A DNA stretch of 64,000 nucleotides from Flavobacteriales bacterium. GTDB taxonomy: Bacteria > Bacteroidota > Bacteroidia > NS11-12g > UBA9320. Both the position numbers and the translations under genes were made by a program. The DNA is taken from positions 62,001 through 126,000 of the forward strand of contig JACJZV010000003.1 in assembly GCA_020635395.1 (NCBI GenBank), read 5' to 3'. The notes beneath the pieces were generated by a model. That model had not been told where the DNA came from, ran no database searches, and saw only the letters and a list, made by a program, of their open reading frames with translations. This document shows, in pieces, positions 17,025 to 26,700 of the stretch (position 1 is the first letter of the stretch; every line of letters starts with the position of its first letter).

Positions 17025-17411
17025 TTATCTGTATTGATTTACTTTGGCGGCCATACTTTGTGTGGTATGAGGCACTGCTTTTAATCGCTCTTTTGAAATA
17101 AGGTTTCCAGTAACGCGACAAATTCCATAAGTCCGATTTTTAATTCGTACTAATGCCGCCTCTAAATTGAATACATATTTTTTCAATCGAGCTGCCATTT
17201 GCGATATACTCTCTTTTTGCAAGGTAGATGAACCGTCTTCCATAGTTTTGTAAGAACTACCTGTATCATCGGTGCCATTTTCGTTTTCGCTTTGCAAAGA
17301 TTTAATAAGGTTGTTCAACTCTTCTTTCGCATCGGCTAATTTTTTTTCGATTAACTCTTTGAATTCTTCCAATTCCGCATCAGAGTATCTTGTTTTTTCT
17401 TGTTCACTCAT
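17025..17411 (-). CDS. TraR/DksA family protein with degenerate zinc finger
   Basis: A 128-residue protein with an N-terminal coiled coil (about residues 10-90) and a C-terminal TraR/DksA zinc-finger-like segment (YGICRVTGNLISKERLKAVP). Only one of the four zinc-binding Cys is left (Cys98), so the site is probably metal-free, as is common in Bacteroidota homologues. The family acts through the RNA polymerase secondary channel. Its place between ileS and lspA is a conserved arrangement in the phylum. Its precise regulatory targets are unknown. Confidence 0.85.
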   Translation of the reverse strand: MSEQEKTRYSDAELEEFKELIEKKLADAKEELNNLIKSLQSENENGTDDTGSSYKTMEDGSSTLQKESISQMAARLKKYVFNLEAALVRIKNRTYGICRVTGNLISKERLKAVPHTTQSMAAKVNQYR

Positions 17412-17420
17412 AACAGTTTA

Positions 17421-20400
17421 TTAAGCCTTATGAATATTTACTCGTAACTTAAATTCATTAATTTCAACTTCGTCCTCGCTCTGCACTACATCAAAAACCT
17501 CAATAGAGGCAGCTAAAATTTCGCCGCGAATATAATCATTAAACTCATCGATTGCCATATTAATTTTAGGCATCGATTGGAGCTCCACCACAATTTTATC
17601 CGTAACCTGTAAGTCTTTGATTTTACGGAGGTTTTGAATTTTATTTACCAATTCTCTGGCCAAACCTTCCAGCTCAAGTTGTTCGGTAATGGTCATGTCT
17701 AACGCCACAGTTAACCCATTTTCGCTCACCACCTGCCAACCCGGCATGTCTGTAGATGCAATTTGAACATCTTCCAAAGCCAGCTCAAATGTGCTGCCAT
17801 TGGATAGATGCAGTTCTATTGAACCATTACCCTGAAGAGCGGCTATATCTTCTTGCGATAATGCCTTGCAGGCTTCTGCGATAAATTTCATGTTGGCTCC
17901 GGCTTTGGGACCAAGTTGTTTAAAATTAGGCTTGGCTTCTTGCACAATCTGAATTGAGCTATCGGCTGTCAAAAACTCAATTTCTTTGATATTAACTTCT
18001 TGTTTTATTATTTCCGTTACAGACAAAATTTGATTTTTAATCTCATCATTTTGTATCGGAATAAGCAGTTTTTGAAGGGGTTGACGTACTTTAACCATTT
18101 CTTTTTTGCGAATGGCCAATACCATGGAGGTTAATCTTTGAGCGAGTAGCATTTTTTGCTCCAAATCTTTGTTTATGAGTGCCGTGGTAAACACCGGAAA
18201 ATCTGCTAAATGAACTGACTCTTTTTCTTTACCCCCTGTCAAATCTACATAAAGTTTATCTGCATAAAACGGTGAAAAAGAAGCCATTAAAACCGAAATA
18301 TCATGTAAACAGGTATATAAAACTTGGTAGGCTGCTTCTTTGTCTTTTGGATTGTCGTTTTTCCAAAATCGTTTTCTGCAAAGCCGAATGTACCAGTTGC
18401 TCAAATGGTCTGTCACAAATTCTTCAATAGCTCTGGTGGCCTTTGTAGGTTCATAATCATCCATTGCATCCTGCACTTCGGCTATCAAGCTGTTGAGTTT
18501 TGAAATAATCCATCGGTCAATTTCCTGCCAATCTGTTGATTCAATTTTTTCATTGGCCTTAAATCCATCAATATTGGCATACAAAGCAAAGAATGAATAA
18601 ACGTTATAAAGGGTTCCAAAAAACTTCCTTTTGGTTTCATCCAACCCGGCTTCATCAAATTTCAAATTGTCCCATGGCGAGGCATTTGTAAGCATATACC
18701 ACCTCACAATATCGGCCCCAAATGAGTCCATCGTTTTAAATGGGTCAACTGTATTGCCCAAGCGTTTCGACATTTTATTGCCGTTTTTATCAAGCACCAA
18801 GCCGTTAGAAACAACATTTTTATATGCCACCGAATCAAAAACCATGGTGCCGATGGCATGAAGCGTATAAAACCAACCGCGGGTTTGGTCAACTCCTTCG
18901 GCAATATAGTCGGCAGGAAAAGCGGTGTTTTGATCAATTTTTTCTTTATTCTCGAATGGATAATGCCACTGAGCATAAGGCATAGAGCCACTGTCAAACC
19001 AAACGTCTATCAAATCACTTTCGCGATGCATTGGTTTTCCGGTAGATGAGGTTAAGACTATTTTGTCAACCACATTTTTGTGTAAATCAATTTTCTGATA
19101 GTTTGCCTCGCTCATATTGCCAACCTCAAAATGGGCAAACGGATTGCTAGTCATATTTCCAAGCTCAATGGATTTGTTGATTTGACCGACTAATTCTTCT
19201 ACCGAACCGATTATAATTTCTTCCGAACCATCCTCTGTTCGCCAAATAGGTAGCGGTATGCCCCAGTATCTTGATCGGGACAAATTCCAATCATTTGCAT
19301 TTATTAGCCAATTGCCAAACCGCCCCTCCCCTGTTGCTTTCGGTTTCCAATTGATGGTTTGGTTTAAATCATACATTCTATCCCGCACATCGGTTACCTT
19401 AATAAACCATGAATCGAGTGGATAATACAAAATAGGTTTATCAGTCCGCCAACAATTTGGGTAGCTGTGTTTGTATTTCTCAACTTTAAAGGCTCTATTT
19501 TCTTCTTTCAGGTGGATAGCAATTTCTACGTCCACCGATTTTTCTGGAACTTCGCCCTCGTTGTAGTATTCATTTTTGACATACTTCCCTGCATGTTCTC
19601 CGACATGTTTGGTAAATTTTCCTTGCAAATCAACCAACGGAATTGGGTTTCCATTGTCATCCAACACCAACATTGGCGGCACTTCGGGCTTTGCATTTTT
19701 GGCGGCTTTAGCATCATCAGCACCAAAGGTTGGGGCGGTGTGTACAATTCCCGTTCCATCTGCGGTAGTTACAAAATCACCCGAAATTACTCTAAAGGCA
19801 TTTTCGGCCTTTTGATAGGGTTGAGCATATTTGAGCAATTGTTCGTAACGCAAACCTACCAAATCTTTACCTTTAAATTCATCAAGAATTAGATATGGTA
19901 TCTTTTTGTTATTTACCGAAGTCGATTCAAAATCAACTTCATTTTCTACCTTTTCAAATCCACCCGAAAACTGACTGGCAACCAATGTTTTTGCCAAAAC
20001 CACTTTAATTGGGAGTTTGGTATATTGATTAAACGTTTTTACCAGTACATAATCAATATTTTCTCCAACGGTTAAGGCAGTATTGCTGGGCAATGTCCAC
20101 GGTGTGGTTGTCCAGGCCAAAAAGAAAACATCTCCACTTGTTTCTTTCCATGGAGGATTTATTCCTTCTCTTTTTTCGTATTTGAACTGGGCAACAATGG
20201 TGGTATCGGTCACATCCTGATACGTTCCGGGTTGATTTAGCTCATGGCTGCTCAACCCTGTTCCGGCCTTTGGAGAATATGGCTGTATGGTGTATCCTTT
20301 ATATATCAATCCTTTATCATAAATTTGTTTGAGCAACCACCAAACGCTCTCCATATATTTGGGTTCATAGGTAATATAGGGATGCTCCATATCTACCCAA

Positions 20401-20843
20401 TAGCCCATTTGTTTGGTTAAATTATTCCAAATATCGGTATATCGCATTACGGCCTTTTTGCAGGCTTCGTTGTATTCTTCTACCGTTATTTTTTTGCCAA
20501 TGTCTTCTTTGGTTATGCCCAATTCTTTTTCAACACCCAATTCTACGGGCAAACCGTGCGTATCCCATCCGGCTTTTCGGTGTACCTGAAAACCTTGCAA
20601 CGTTTTGTATCGACAAAAGATATCTTTGATGGTTCTGGCCATAACGTGATGAATGCCAGGCATACCATTGGCCGATGGCGGACCTTCAAAAAAAACATAC
20701 GGTTTGGCTCCATTTCTATTGGAAATGCTCTTCTCAAAAATGTTATTTTTAGCCCAATATTCTGAAACTTCTTTTTCAAATGCAGGCAAATCAAAGCCTT
20801 TGTATTCGCCGTAAATTTTATTTTTGGATAATGAATTTGTCAT
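17421..20843 (-). CDS. ileS: Isoleucyl-tRNA synthetase
   Basis: A 1140-residue class I synthetase. The HIGH-type motif appears as GIHH (residues 63-66, within SANGMPGIHHVMARTIKD) and the KMSKR loop is near residue 690. The editing domain has WTTTPWTLPSNTAL. The long C-terminal region without a Zn ribbon and the signature sequence resemble the eukaryote-like type 2 IleRS, which is often naturally mupirocin-tolerant. That property is inferred from family knowledge, not shown. It is the first gene of the ileS-traR/dksA-lspA operon. Confidence 0.96.
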   Translation of the reverse strand: MTNSLSKNKIYGEYKGFDLPAFEKEVSEYWAKNNIFEKSISNRNGAKPYVFFEGPPSANGMPGIHHVMARTIKDIFCRYKTLQGFQVHRKAGWDTHGLPVELGVEKELGITKEDIGKKITVEEYNEACKKAVMRYTDIWNNLTKQMGYWVDMEHPYITYEPKYMESVWWLLKQIYDKGLIYKGYTIQPYSPKAGTGLSSHELNQPGTYQDVTDTTIVAQFKYEKREGINPPWKETSGDVFFLAWTTTPWTLPSNTALTVGENIDYVLVKTFNQYTKLPIKVVLAKTLVASQFSGGFEKVENEVDFESTSVNNKKIPYLILDEFKGKDLVGLRYEQLLKYAQPYQKAENAFRVISGDFVTTADGTGIVHTAPTFGADDAKAAKNAKPEVPPMLVLDDNGNPIPLVDLQGKFTKHVGEHAGKYVKNEYYNEGEVPEKSVDVEIAIHLKEENRAFKVEKYKHSYPNCWRTDKPILYYPLDSWFIKVTDVRDRMYDLNQTINWKPKATGEGRFGNWLINANDWNLSRSRYWGIPLPIWRTEDGSEEIIIGSVEELVGQINKSIELGNMTSNPFAHFEVGNMSEANYQKIDLHKNVVDKIVLTSSTGKPMHRESDLIDVWFDSGSMPYAQWHYPFENKEKIDQNTAFPADYIAEGVDQTRGWFYTLHAIGTMVFDSVAYKNVVSNGLVLDKNGNKMSKRLGNTVDPFKTMDSFGADIVRWYMLTNASPWDNLKFDEAGLDETKRKFFGTLYNVYSFFALYANIDGFKANEKIESTDWQEIDRWIISKLNSLIAEVQDAMDDYEPTKATRAIEEFVTDHLSNWYIRLCRKRFWKNDNPKDKEAAYQVLYTCLHDISVLMASFSPFYADKLYVDLTGGKEKESVHLADFPVFTTALINKDLEQKMLLAQRLTSMVLAIRKKEMVKVRQPLQKLLIPIQNDEIKNQILSVTEIIKQEVNIKEIEFLTADSSIQIVQEAKPNFKQLGPKAGANMKFIAEACKALSQEDIAALQGNGSIELHLSNGSTFELALEDVQIASTDMPGWQVVSENGLTVALDMTITEQLELEGLARELVNKIQNLRKIKDLQVTDKIVVELQSMPKINMAIDEFNDYIRGEILAASIEVFDVVQSEDEVEINEFKLRVNIHKA

Positions 20844-21600
20844 GTTGTATCTTCGTTTTTTTGAAGAAGCGGCAAATTTAGTGAATTCAACACAAGACTA
20901 TCCGGTTAAATTGTTTTCAAATCACACATTGATTTTGGTAGTCTTAAAAATCCACTTGGTCTTCTTTCTAATTATTACTCCGGGCATTGGTTTGAAAGGT
21001 TTTTCGCAGAGCAGAAATTTGGTGGTTATTATTGATACATTTATTGGCTCGCAAAAAGATTTTTTTTACGTAAAAGTCACCCATCAAGATACTCCTTCAG
21101 AAGCTTCCTATTACTGCTATTCCAATCCGGTTTACCAAATGACTTTCGCACTTGAAATCTCTTCCGATTCTTCCGTATTACAATTTGATTATGACGGTAA
21201 TGGTAGCTATCTTGAAATACAAAAAATTCATTCGCTCAAATCTGACACATTGATAATCAATCGTTTTGAAATGATTGCCAATAACTCTTTTGATTCACTA
21301 AAAACCGGAATAGAGTATTATCGATTAAAGCAGACAAACGATTCTATCCGAGCAAAACTTTACAGGTCGGCATACGTAAAAACCATTAACCCTAATAGAG
21401 ATACCAGCGTTATTGGGCTTCACTATGTGATTAACGGCAATGAATATTCAACACGTTGCCATTGGAGTTTTAACAATCATGGAGTTTCTGTAACGAGTAT
21501 ATCACAAGAAAAACGCATAGGCATTTTGCGAAGAAAAGTAAGAGTTAAAACCAGAAGCATTCGCCAATACCGCATTAGAATTGCTATTATTTCACTTTAA
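20824..21600 (+). CDS. Hypothetical secreted protein
   Basis: Not recognised. The reading frame is 258 residues long. A strong hydrophobic segment at about residues 36-60 (LILVVLKIHLVFFLI) followed by GFSQS looks like a signal peptide. The real start is therefore probably downstream of the first ATG, perhaps the TTG at 20911, which would also remove the overlap with the ileS start. The mature part is beta-rich (FDYDGNGSYLEIQ) and the C-terminus is strongly basic. It is a single gene, divergent from ileS, and ends in a bidirectional terminator. Confidence 0.6.
   Translation: MDNEFVMLYLRFFEEAANLVNSTQDYPVKLFSNHTLILVVLKIHLVFFLIITPGIGLKGFSQSRNLVVIIDTFIGSQKDFFYVKVTHQDTPSEASYYCYSNPVYQMTFALEISSDSSVLQFDYDGNGSYLEIQKIHSLKSDTLIINRFEMIANNSFDSLKTGIEYYRLKQTNDSIRAKLYRSAYVKTINPNRDTSVIGLHYVINGNEYSTRCHWSFNNHGVSVTSISQEKRIGILRRKVRVKTRSIRQYRIRIAIISL
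20873..20880 (-). promoter_or_regulatory. Candidate -7 promoter element of ileS operon
   Basis: The minus strand reads TAAATTTG, a perfect TAnnTTTG, 29 bp before the ileS ATG. The -33 box is not clear. Confidence 0.45.
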
Positions 21601-21643
21601 AATACATACTTCAAATTCTCTGCAAATCTGAAGTATGTATTTT
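21599..21643. terminator. Bidirectional terminator between convergent genes
   Basis: A 15-bp perfect inverted repeat (AAAATACATACTTCA and its complement) with a 15-nt loop, beginning in the stop codon of the upstream gene and ending in TTTT. The T/A ends suit termination in both directions. Confidence 0.75.
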
Positions 21644-21675
21644 CACTTCCAAAATAACCCTAATTCTGTGAGGCT

Positions 21676-22590
21676 CTATCTACAGGCACTTACAAGCGAT
21701 GGCTTACAAAAACTGTGACTAACCACCAAATCTTTGGTGCCGTGAGTCCAATTGTAAAAACCTTCGCCTGATTTTACGCCTAATTTTCCAGCATTTACCA
21801 TATTAACCAACAACGGACATGGAGCATATTTTTGATTTCCAAACCCATTGTAAAGCACTTCCAAAATGGCTTTGCACACGTCAAGACCAATAAAATCGGC
21901 CAACTGCAAAGGCCCCATTGGGTGGGCCATACCTAATTTCATAACCGTATCTATCTCTTCTACCCCACCAACACCTTCATACAAGGTGTAAATAGCCTCA
22001 TTAATCATGGGCATCAAAATGCGGTTGGCAATAAAACCAGGATAATCATTGGACATAGCAGGCACTTTACCAATGTTTTTTGAAAGGGTAATGATGCTTT
22101 CTGTTACCTCTTTCGATGTGCTGTAGCCATTGATAACTTCTACCAATTTCATCACCGGAACCGGATTCATAAAGTGCATTCCAATAACCTTTTCGGGTCT
22201 TTTTGTAACGGCTGCCAATTGAGTGATAGAAATTGAAGAGGTATTGGAAGCCAAAATGCAATCTGCCGGACAATTATCGTCCATTTCTTTAAAAATTTTG
22301 AGCTTTAACTCCAACTGTTCGGTGGCCGCTTCCACCACCAAATCGCAGTTGCTTACCCCATCCACCATATTGGTAAAAGTGGTTATTCTTCCAAGTGTTT
22401 CATTTTTTTGACCCTCTGTCAAAACGCCTTTGGCTATTTGTCGGTCGAGATTTTTGCCAATGGTGGCCAATGCTTTTTCTAATGCCGAATCTTTGATATC
22501 AATTAAATTAACCTGATACCCATTTTGAGCAAAAACATGTGCAATGCCATTTCCCATTGTTCCCGAACCTATTACACCAACTATTTTCAT
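21676..22590 (-). CDS. 3-hydroxyacyl-CoA (3-hydroxybutyryl-CoA) dehydrogenase
   Basis: A roughly 304-residue NAD-dependent dehydrogenase acting on short-chain 3-hydroxyacyl-CoA in beta-oxidation or butyrate metabolism. The Rossmann motif GSGTMGNGIA is at residues 8-17. The catalytic region has MHFMNPVPVMKLVEVI near 139, and the C-terminal domain has GFIANRILMPMINEA, MKLGMAHPMGPLQLAD and GVKSGEGFYNW. The start is the ATG at 22590, which begins the conserved strand; a longer reading from 22626 adds 12 non-conserved residues. It is a single gene downstream of, but probably not part of, the metal efflux operon. Confidence 0.93.
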   Translation of the reverse strand: MKIVGVIGSGTMGNGIAHVFAQNGYQVNLIDIKDSALEKALATIGKNLDRQIAKGVLTEGQKNETLGRITTFTNMVDGVSNCDLVVEAATEQLELKLKIFKEMDDNCPADCILASNTSSISITQLAAVTKRPEKVIGMHFMNPVPVMKLVEVINGYSTSKEVTESIITLSKNIGKVPAMSNDYPGFIANRILMPMINEAIYTLYEGVGGVEEIDTVMKLGMAHPMGPLQLADFIGLDVCKAILEVLYNGFGNQKYAPCPLLVNMVNAGKLGVKSGEGFYNWTHGTKDLVVSHSFCKPSLVSACR

Positions 22591-22659
22591 ACTTTTTATT
22601 TTTTGCGGCGAAAATAACCATAGCAATCTTACAATACCAAAAAGGAATATTACTTCCTT

Positions 22660-23784
22660 TTATTCTTCATCGCTGTTGTTTAGAGCCATCAGCAAATCAT
22701 ACGCTCCTTCTACGGCAAACTCCTTATCTATCAACTGTTGACCATTGATTATCTGAATTTTACCATCAGAAGTACTCCCGATTTGAATTTCAATCATTTT
22801 AAATTGGTTATTACCTTGATTTTCAAAAATGTAATGTTTGCCTTCATAAAAAACCACCGCCTGCTCCGGCAATACAAATGCATTATCATATCCAGATTCT
22901 ATTTCGGCATTCATAAAGGTTCCGGGTGTGAGTTCGTTTGAGTTTTGAAGCTCGCAAAGCACCTCCGCAACACCCTGATCAGAAAGGGTTTTGTTAATAG
23001 AAAACACCTTTCCCGAATATTTTTTTTGAGTGTTATTGTTGGTATAGGCCATCACCAAAACACCTTCGGATATTCTATCTAAATCTTTTTCAAAAACTGA
23101 TAACGATAGATACGAACTATTGGCTGTAATCAATTCAAACAATACATCCTCCGGATTAAAATAGCTACCCGGGTTCGCATTGATTTTGGTAACAAAACCA
23201 TCGGATGATGCCCGCAAACTGATGGTTTTTGAGATATTATCTACCGAAAGATTTTGTGGATTTAAACCTAATATTTTCAACTTTTCTTCCAATGATTTGG
23301 CGGCAATTTGTTGAGTGCGATATGCAGTTTCAGCTTGCTCAAATGCTTTGTTGCTGGAAGCCTGCGTTGAGTTGAGTTCCTTTTGTCGCACATACTCCTT
23401 TTGCAACATGCCAAGCTGCACTTTTGCCACCAAATAATCTTCTTGCAACTGTACATAGTGAGGTGCTTCAATTTCGGCCAAAACCTGCCCTTTTTTAACC
23501 GATTTTCCGACAAACAAATTCATTTTGGTAAGATAACCGGCATAGGCCATACATACCGATAGTTTGTTTTTGGCAGGAGATATCAATTTGCCATTCGATA
23601 TAATTTTTGAATGAAGCTTTTTTGATTCCAATTTGCCAAGTTTAACGTGGGCGTTTTCTATCTGTTTTGCCGTCAATTCAAGTACATTCGCTTCACTTTC
23701 TGTTGGTACTTCTTCTTGTTTATTTTCTCGTTTACATGAAATGAAAAGCATTGATAAACAAGTTATTATAATAATATTTTTCAT
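22660..23784 (-). CDS. RND efflux periplasmic adaptor, CzcB/CusB-like lipoprotein
   Basis: A 374-residue membrane-fusion protein with a lipobox (LFISC, Cys17). It shows the HlyD-type barrel-sandwich halves (SVCMAYAGYLTKMNLFVG and SLRASSDGFVTKINANPG), flanking an alpha-helical hairpin (about residues 105-170) and a beta-barrel domain. It should bridge the CzcA pump to the outer-membrane channel in the periplasm. It lies 13 bp after the pump gene in the same operon. The metal cannot be read from this subunit. Confidence 0.9.
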   Translation of the reverse strand: MKNIIIITCLSMLFISCKRENKQEEVPTESEANVLELTAKQIENAHVKLGKLESKKLHSKIISNGKLISPAKNKLSVCMAYAGYLTKMNLFVGKSVKKGQVLAEIEAPHYVQLQEDYLVAKVQLGMLQKEYVRQKELNSTQASSNKAFEQAETAYRTQQIAAKSLEEKLKILGLNPQNLSVDNISKTISLRASSDGFVTKINANPGSYFNPEDVLFELITANSSYLSLSVFEKDLDRISEGVLVMAYTNNNTQKKYSGKVFSINKTLSDQGVAEVLCELQNSNELTPGTFMNAEIESGYDNAFVLPEQAVVFYEGKHYIFENQGNNQFKMIEIQIGSTSDGKIQIINGQQLIDKEFAVEGAYDLLMALNNSDEE

Positions 23785-23797
23785 ATTTTTCTTACTG

Positions 23798-26700
23798 CTA
23801 TTTTTCTATCAAATAATTTAACTCTACGATTGCCTGGTTTCGATTTTTCTGTAATTCTAAAAATTCCAATTCGATGTTTAATGCCTCATTCATTTGCCAA
23901 ATCCACTCAACATACCTTATCCCTCCCTCTTTTAGTTGCTTTTGACTCAAATCAATTATCTTATCGAAATTGTTGTTGAAATTTCGTTCGTATTTTGCCA
24001 ATTGTTCCTCCGAGTTTTGATAATTCCAAAATGCTTGTTGCAGCTCAACCATCATCTGGTTTTGTTTGGCTACAAATTGTTGCTCAACAATTTTTTCGTT
24101 TAGAACAGCGGCTTTTATCTGAGTGCGTTGACCAGATGCAAAAATGGGCACCCCCACACCTACCTGCACAGACTGAAACTGCATTTTGCTATCGTATAGT
24201 TGATTGTTTGAACCATATCCCTGCATACTCATTAAATTATATCCAAGCGACAGCTCCGGCTGCATTTTTAAACGTTCATTTTGAGTGTTGAGTTCAGCAG
24301 TTTTTAATTGCTGCTCATACCACTGCATTTCTGGATGCCCATAAACTGAAAGTGAGTCAGAATTATTAAACGCCGCTCTTTGAGGCATTTTATCTGTCAA
24401 CTCAAACTTTGTTTCAGAATTAAGAAGCAATTGAAATTGACTTTTAAGAAAATGAATGCTCTGGCTTATATTCAACAATTGCAAATTCATTTTTGCCGAT
24501 TGATTTTCGGCCAACGCTTTTTCTATTGCATCACAATCTCCGGCCTCAAATCTCTGTCGAGTCACATCCACCAATTTTGAAAACATTGAATCTAACCGAA
24601 TCAAAGTCTTTTGTTTTTCTATGAGATAAACAAGCTCAAAATAGACTGCCGAAACATTTTTGGCGAGTATTTTTTCCTCAACTTTAGTTTGCAATACACT
24701 GCTCTCCCACTCAGCAGTAAGCCAACGGCCTTTTGCCAAATAAACGTTTGGAAGTGCAAAATTTTGAGAAACACCAACATTCTTATCAAAATAGAAACTG
24801 TTTATTTGTCCGGCCTCTACCGAAAACTGAGTAGGGCTGAGTGTTCGTTTTGTGGCAATCATTTGATGATTGTATTCTTGTTTGAGCCTTTCTATTTTTA
24901 GAAAATTATTGTTTTTGATAGCGGTATCAATGGCCTGCTTTAAACTTATTGGCGATTGAGCTTGTGTTGAGGCAACCGCAAACAATAGCAGCAAAACAGA
25001 GGCACTTTTTTTAACTTTTGGTCTCCAAGATTTCTCGACAGAAGAGTAAAGAATAGGCAATACAAATAGGGTTAAAAAAGTAGAAACCAACAAGCCTCCA
25101 ATAACCACTGTTGCTAAAGGCCTTTGCACCTCGGCTCCCTCGCCAGTGCTCAGAGCCATGGGTATAAAGCCCAAAGAGGCCACGAACGCCGTCATTAATA
25201 CCGGCCTCAACCGTAGTTTTGATGCGGTAATGGCTATGCGATTATTGTTTATAAAGCCGAGTTGTTTGTGTCTGTTAAATTCAGAAATAAGAACAATTCC
25301 ATTTAAAACTGCCACACCGAACAAGGCAATAAAACCAATGCCGGCAGATATGCTAAATGGCAAACCTCGCACCACCAGTGCCAACACACCGCCAATGGCC
25401 GAAAGCGGAATGGCTGTATAAATAAGTAAACTCTGTTTTAATGACCCAAAAGCAAAATATAACATAAGAAATACCACAAAAAGCACAATGGGCGTGGCAA
25501 TAGACAACCTCGATTTGGCAGCTTCTAAATTTTCAAATGCTCCGCCGTAGGTAATAAAATAGCCGGGCGGAAGTTTTATTTGTTTTTCCACTTTTTGTTG
25601 CATTTCCTGCACCACCGACTGCACATCTTTTCCTCTAACGTTGAAGCCAACCACAATTCTTCGTTGCGAATTTTCGCGTTGAATTTGATTGTATCCGCTG
25701 CTTACTTGCACGTCGGCCAAAAGACTGAGCGGAACGTGGTTACCATTGGGAGTTTCAATAAGCAGATTTTGAACATCCGAAACATCACTCCGTTGGCTTT
25801 TTTCCAATTTTACAACAAGGTCAAATCGCTTTTCCCCTTCATATATCACCCCGCAATTTCTACCGGCAAAAGCAGCGTTTACCATACTATTTATATCCTC
25901 AATGGCTAATCCATATTGCGATATAATCTGACGATTATAGGAAATAACAATTTGGGGCATTCCCGCAACCGCCTCAACATATACGCCACTGCTACCCTTT
26001 ACCGATTTGCATATAGCACCAAACTTTTGGGCATAATGCTCTAAAGTATCCATATTCTCACCAAATATTTTGCAAACCACATCTTGCCTGGCTCCCGAAA
26101 TAAGTTCGTTAAACCGCATGGCCACCGGATATTGAAACCCAAACGTAACCCCCGGAATCTCATCAAGCACTTCAATCATTTTTGCCTCTAAATCGGCATA
26201 GGAGCTTGCCGAAGTCCAGTCTTTTCGGTCTTTTAGCACAATTACCATGTCCGATGCGTCCAAAGGCATGGGGTCTGTAGGCACTTCGCTTGTACCAGTT
26301 TTGGTAACAATTTTTTCTATTTCTGGGAATTTTGACAACAGTAATTTTGATGCCTTGGAGGCTCCATCTACCGATGTGTTGATATTGCTTCCGGTTAAAA
26401 CCCTTGTTTCTACGGCAAAATCTCCTTCGGGCAAGTTGGGAATAAACTCGCCACCCAACCTTGTAGAAAGAAACAGCGTTATTACAAGTAATACCAAAAC
26501 GCTTGATATAACAACATATTTGTTGCGAAACGATCGAAGTAATTGTTTGTGGTAGGCTGTCTCCACTTTTCCCATTATTCGGTCAGACAAATTGTTTTTT
26601 GAAGTTCTTTGTTTTCCCAATATCCAGGCACTCATCATAGGCACATAAGTCAGTGACAGCACAAAAGCTCCGAGCAAGGCAAAAGCTACTGTTTGAGCCA

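Noticed and set aside
22639..22663. Hairpin AAAAAGGAA/TTCCTTTTA at the end of the adaptor gene as a terminator
   Set aside because: The stem is short and A/T-rich and overlaps the stop codon; too weak to call.
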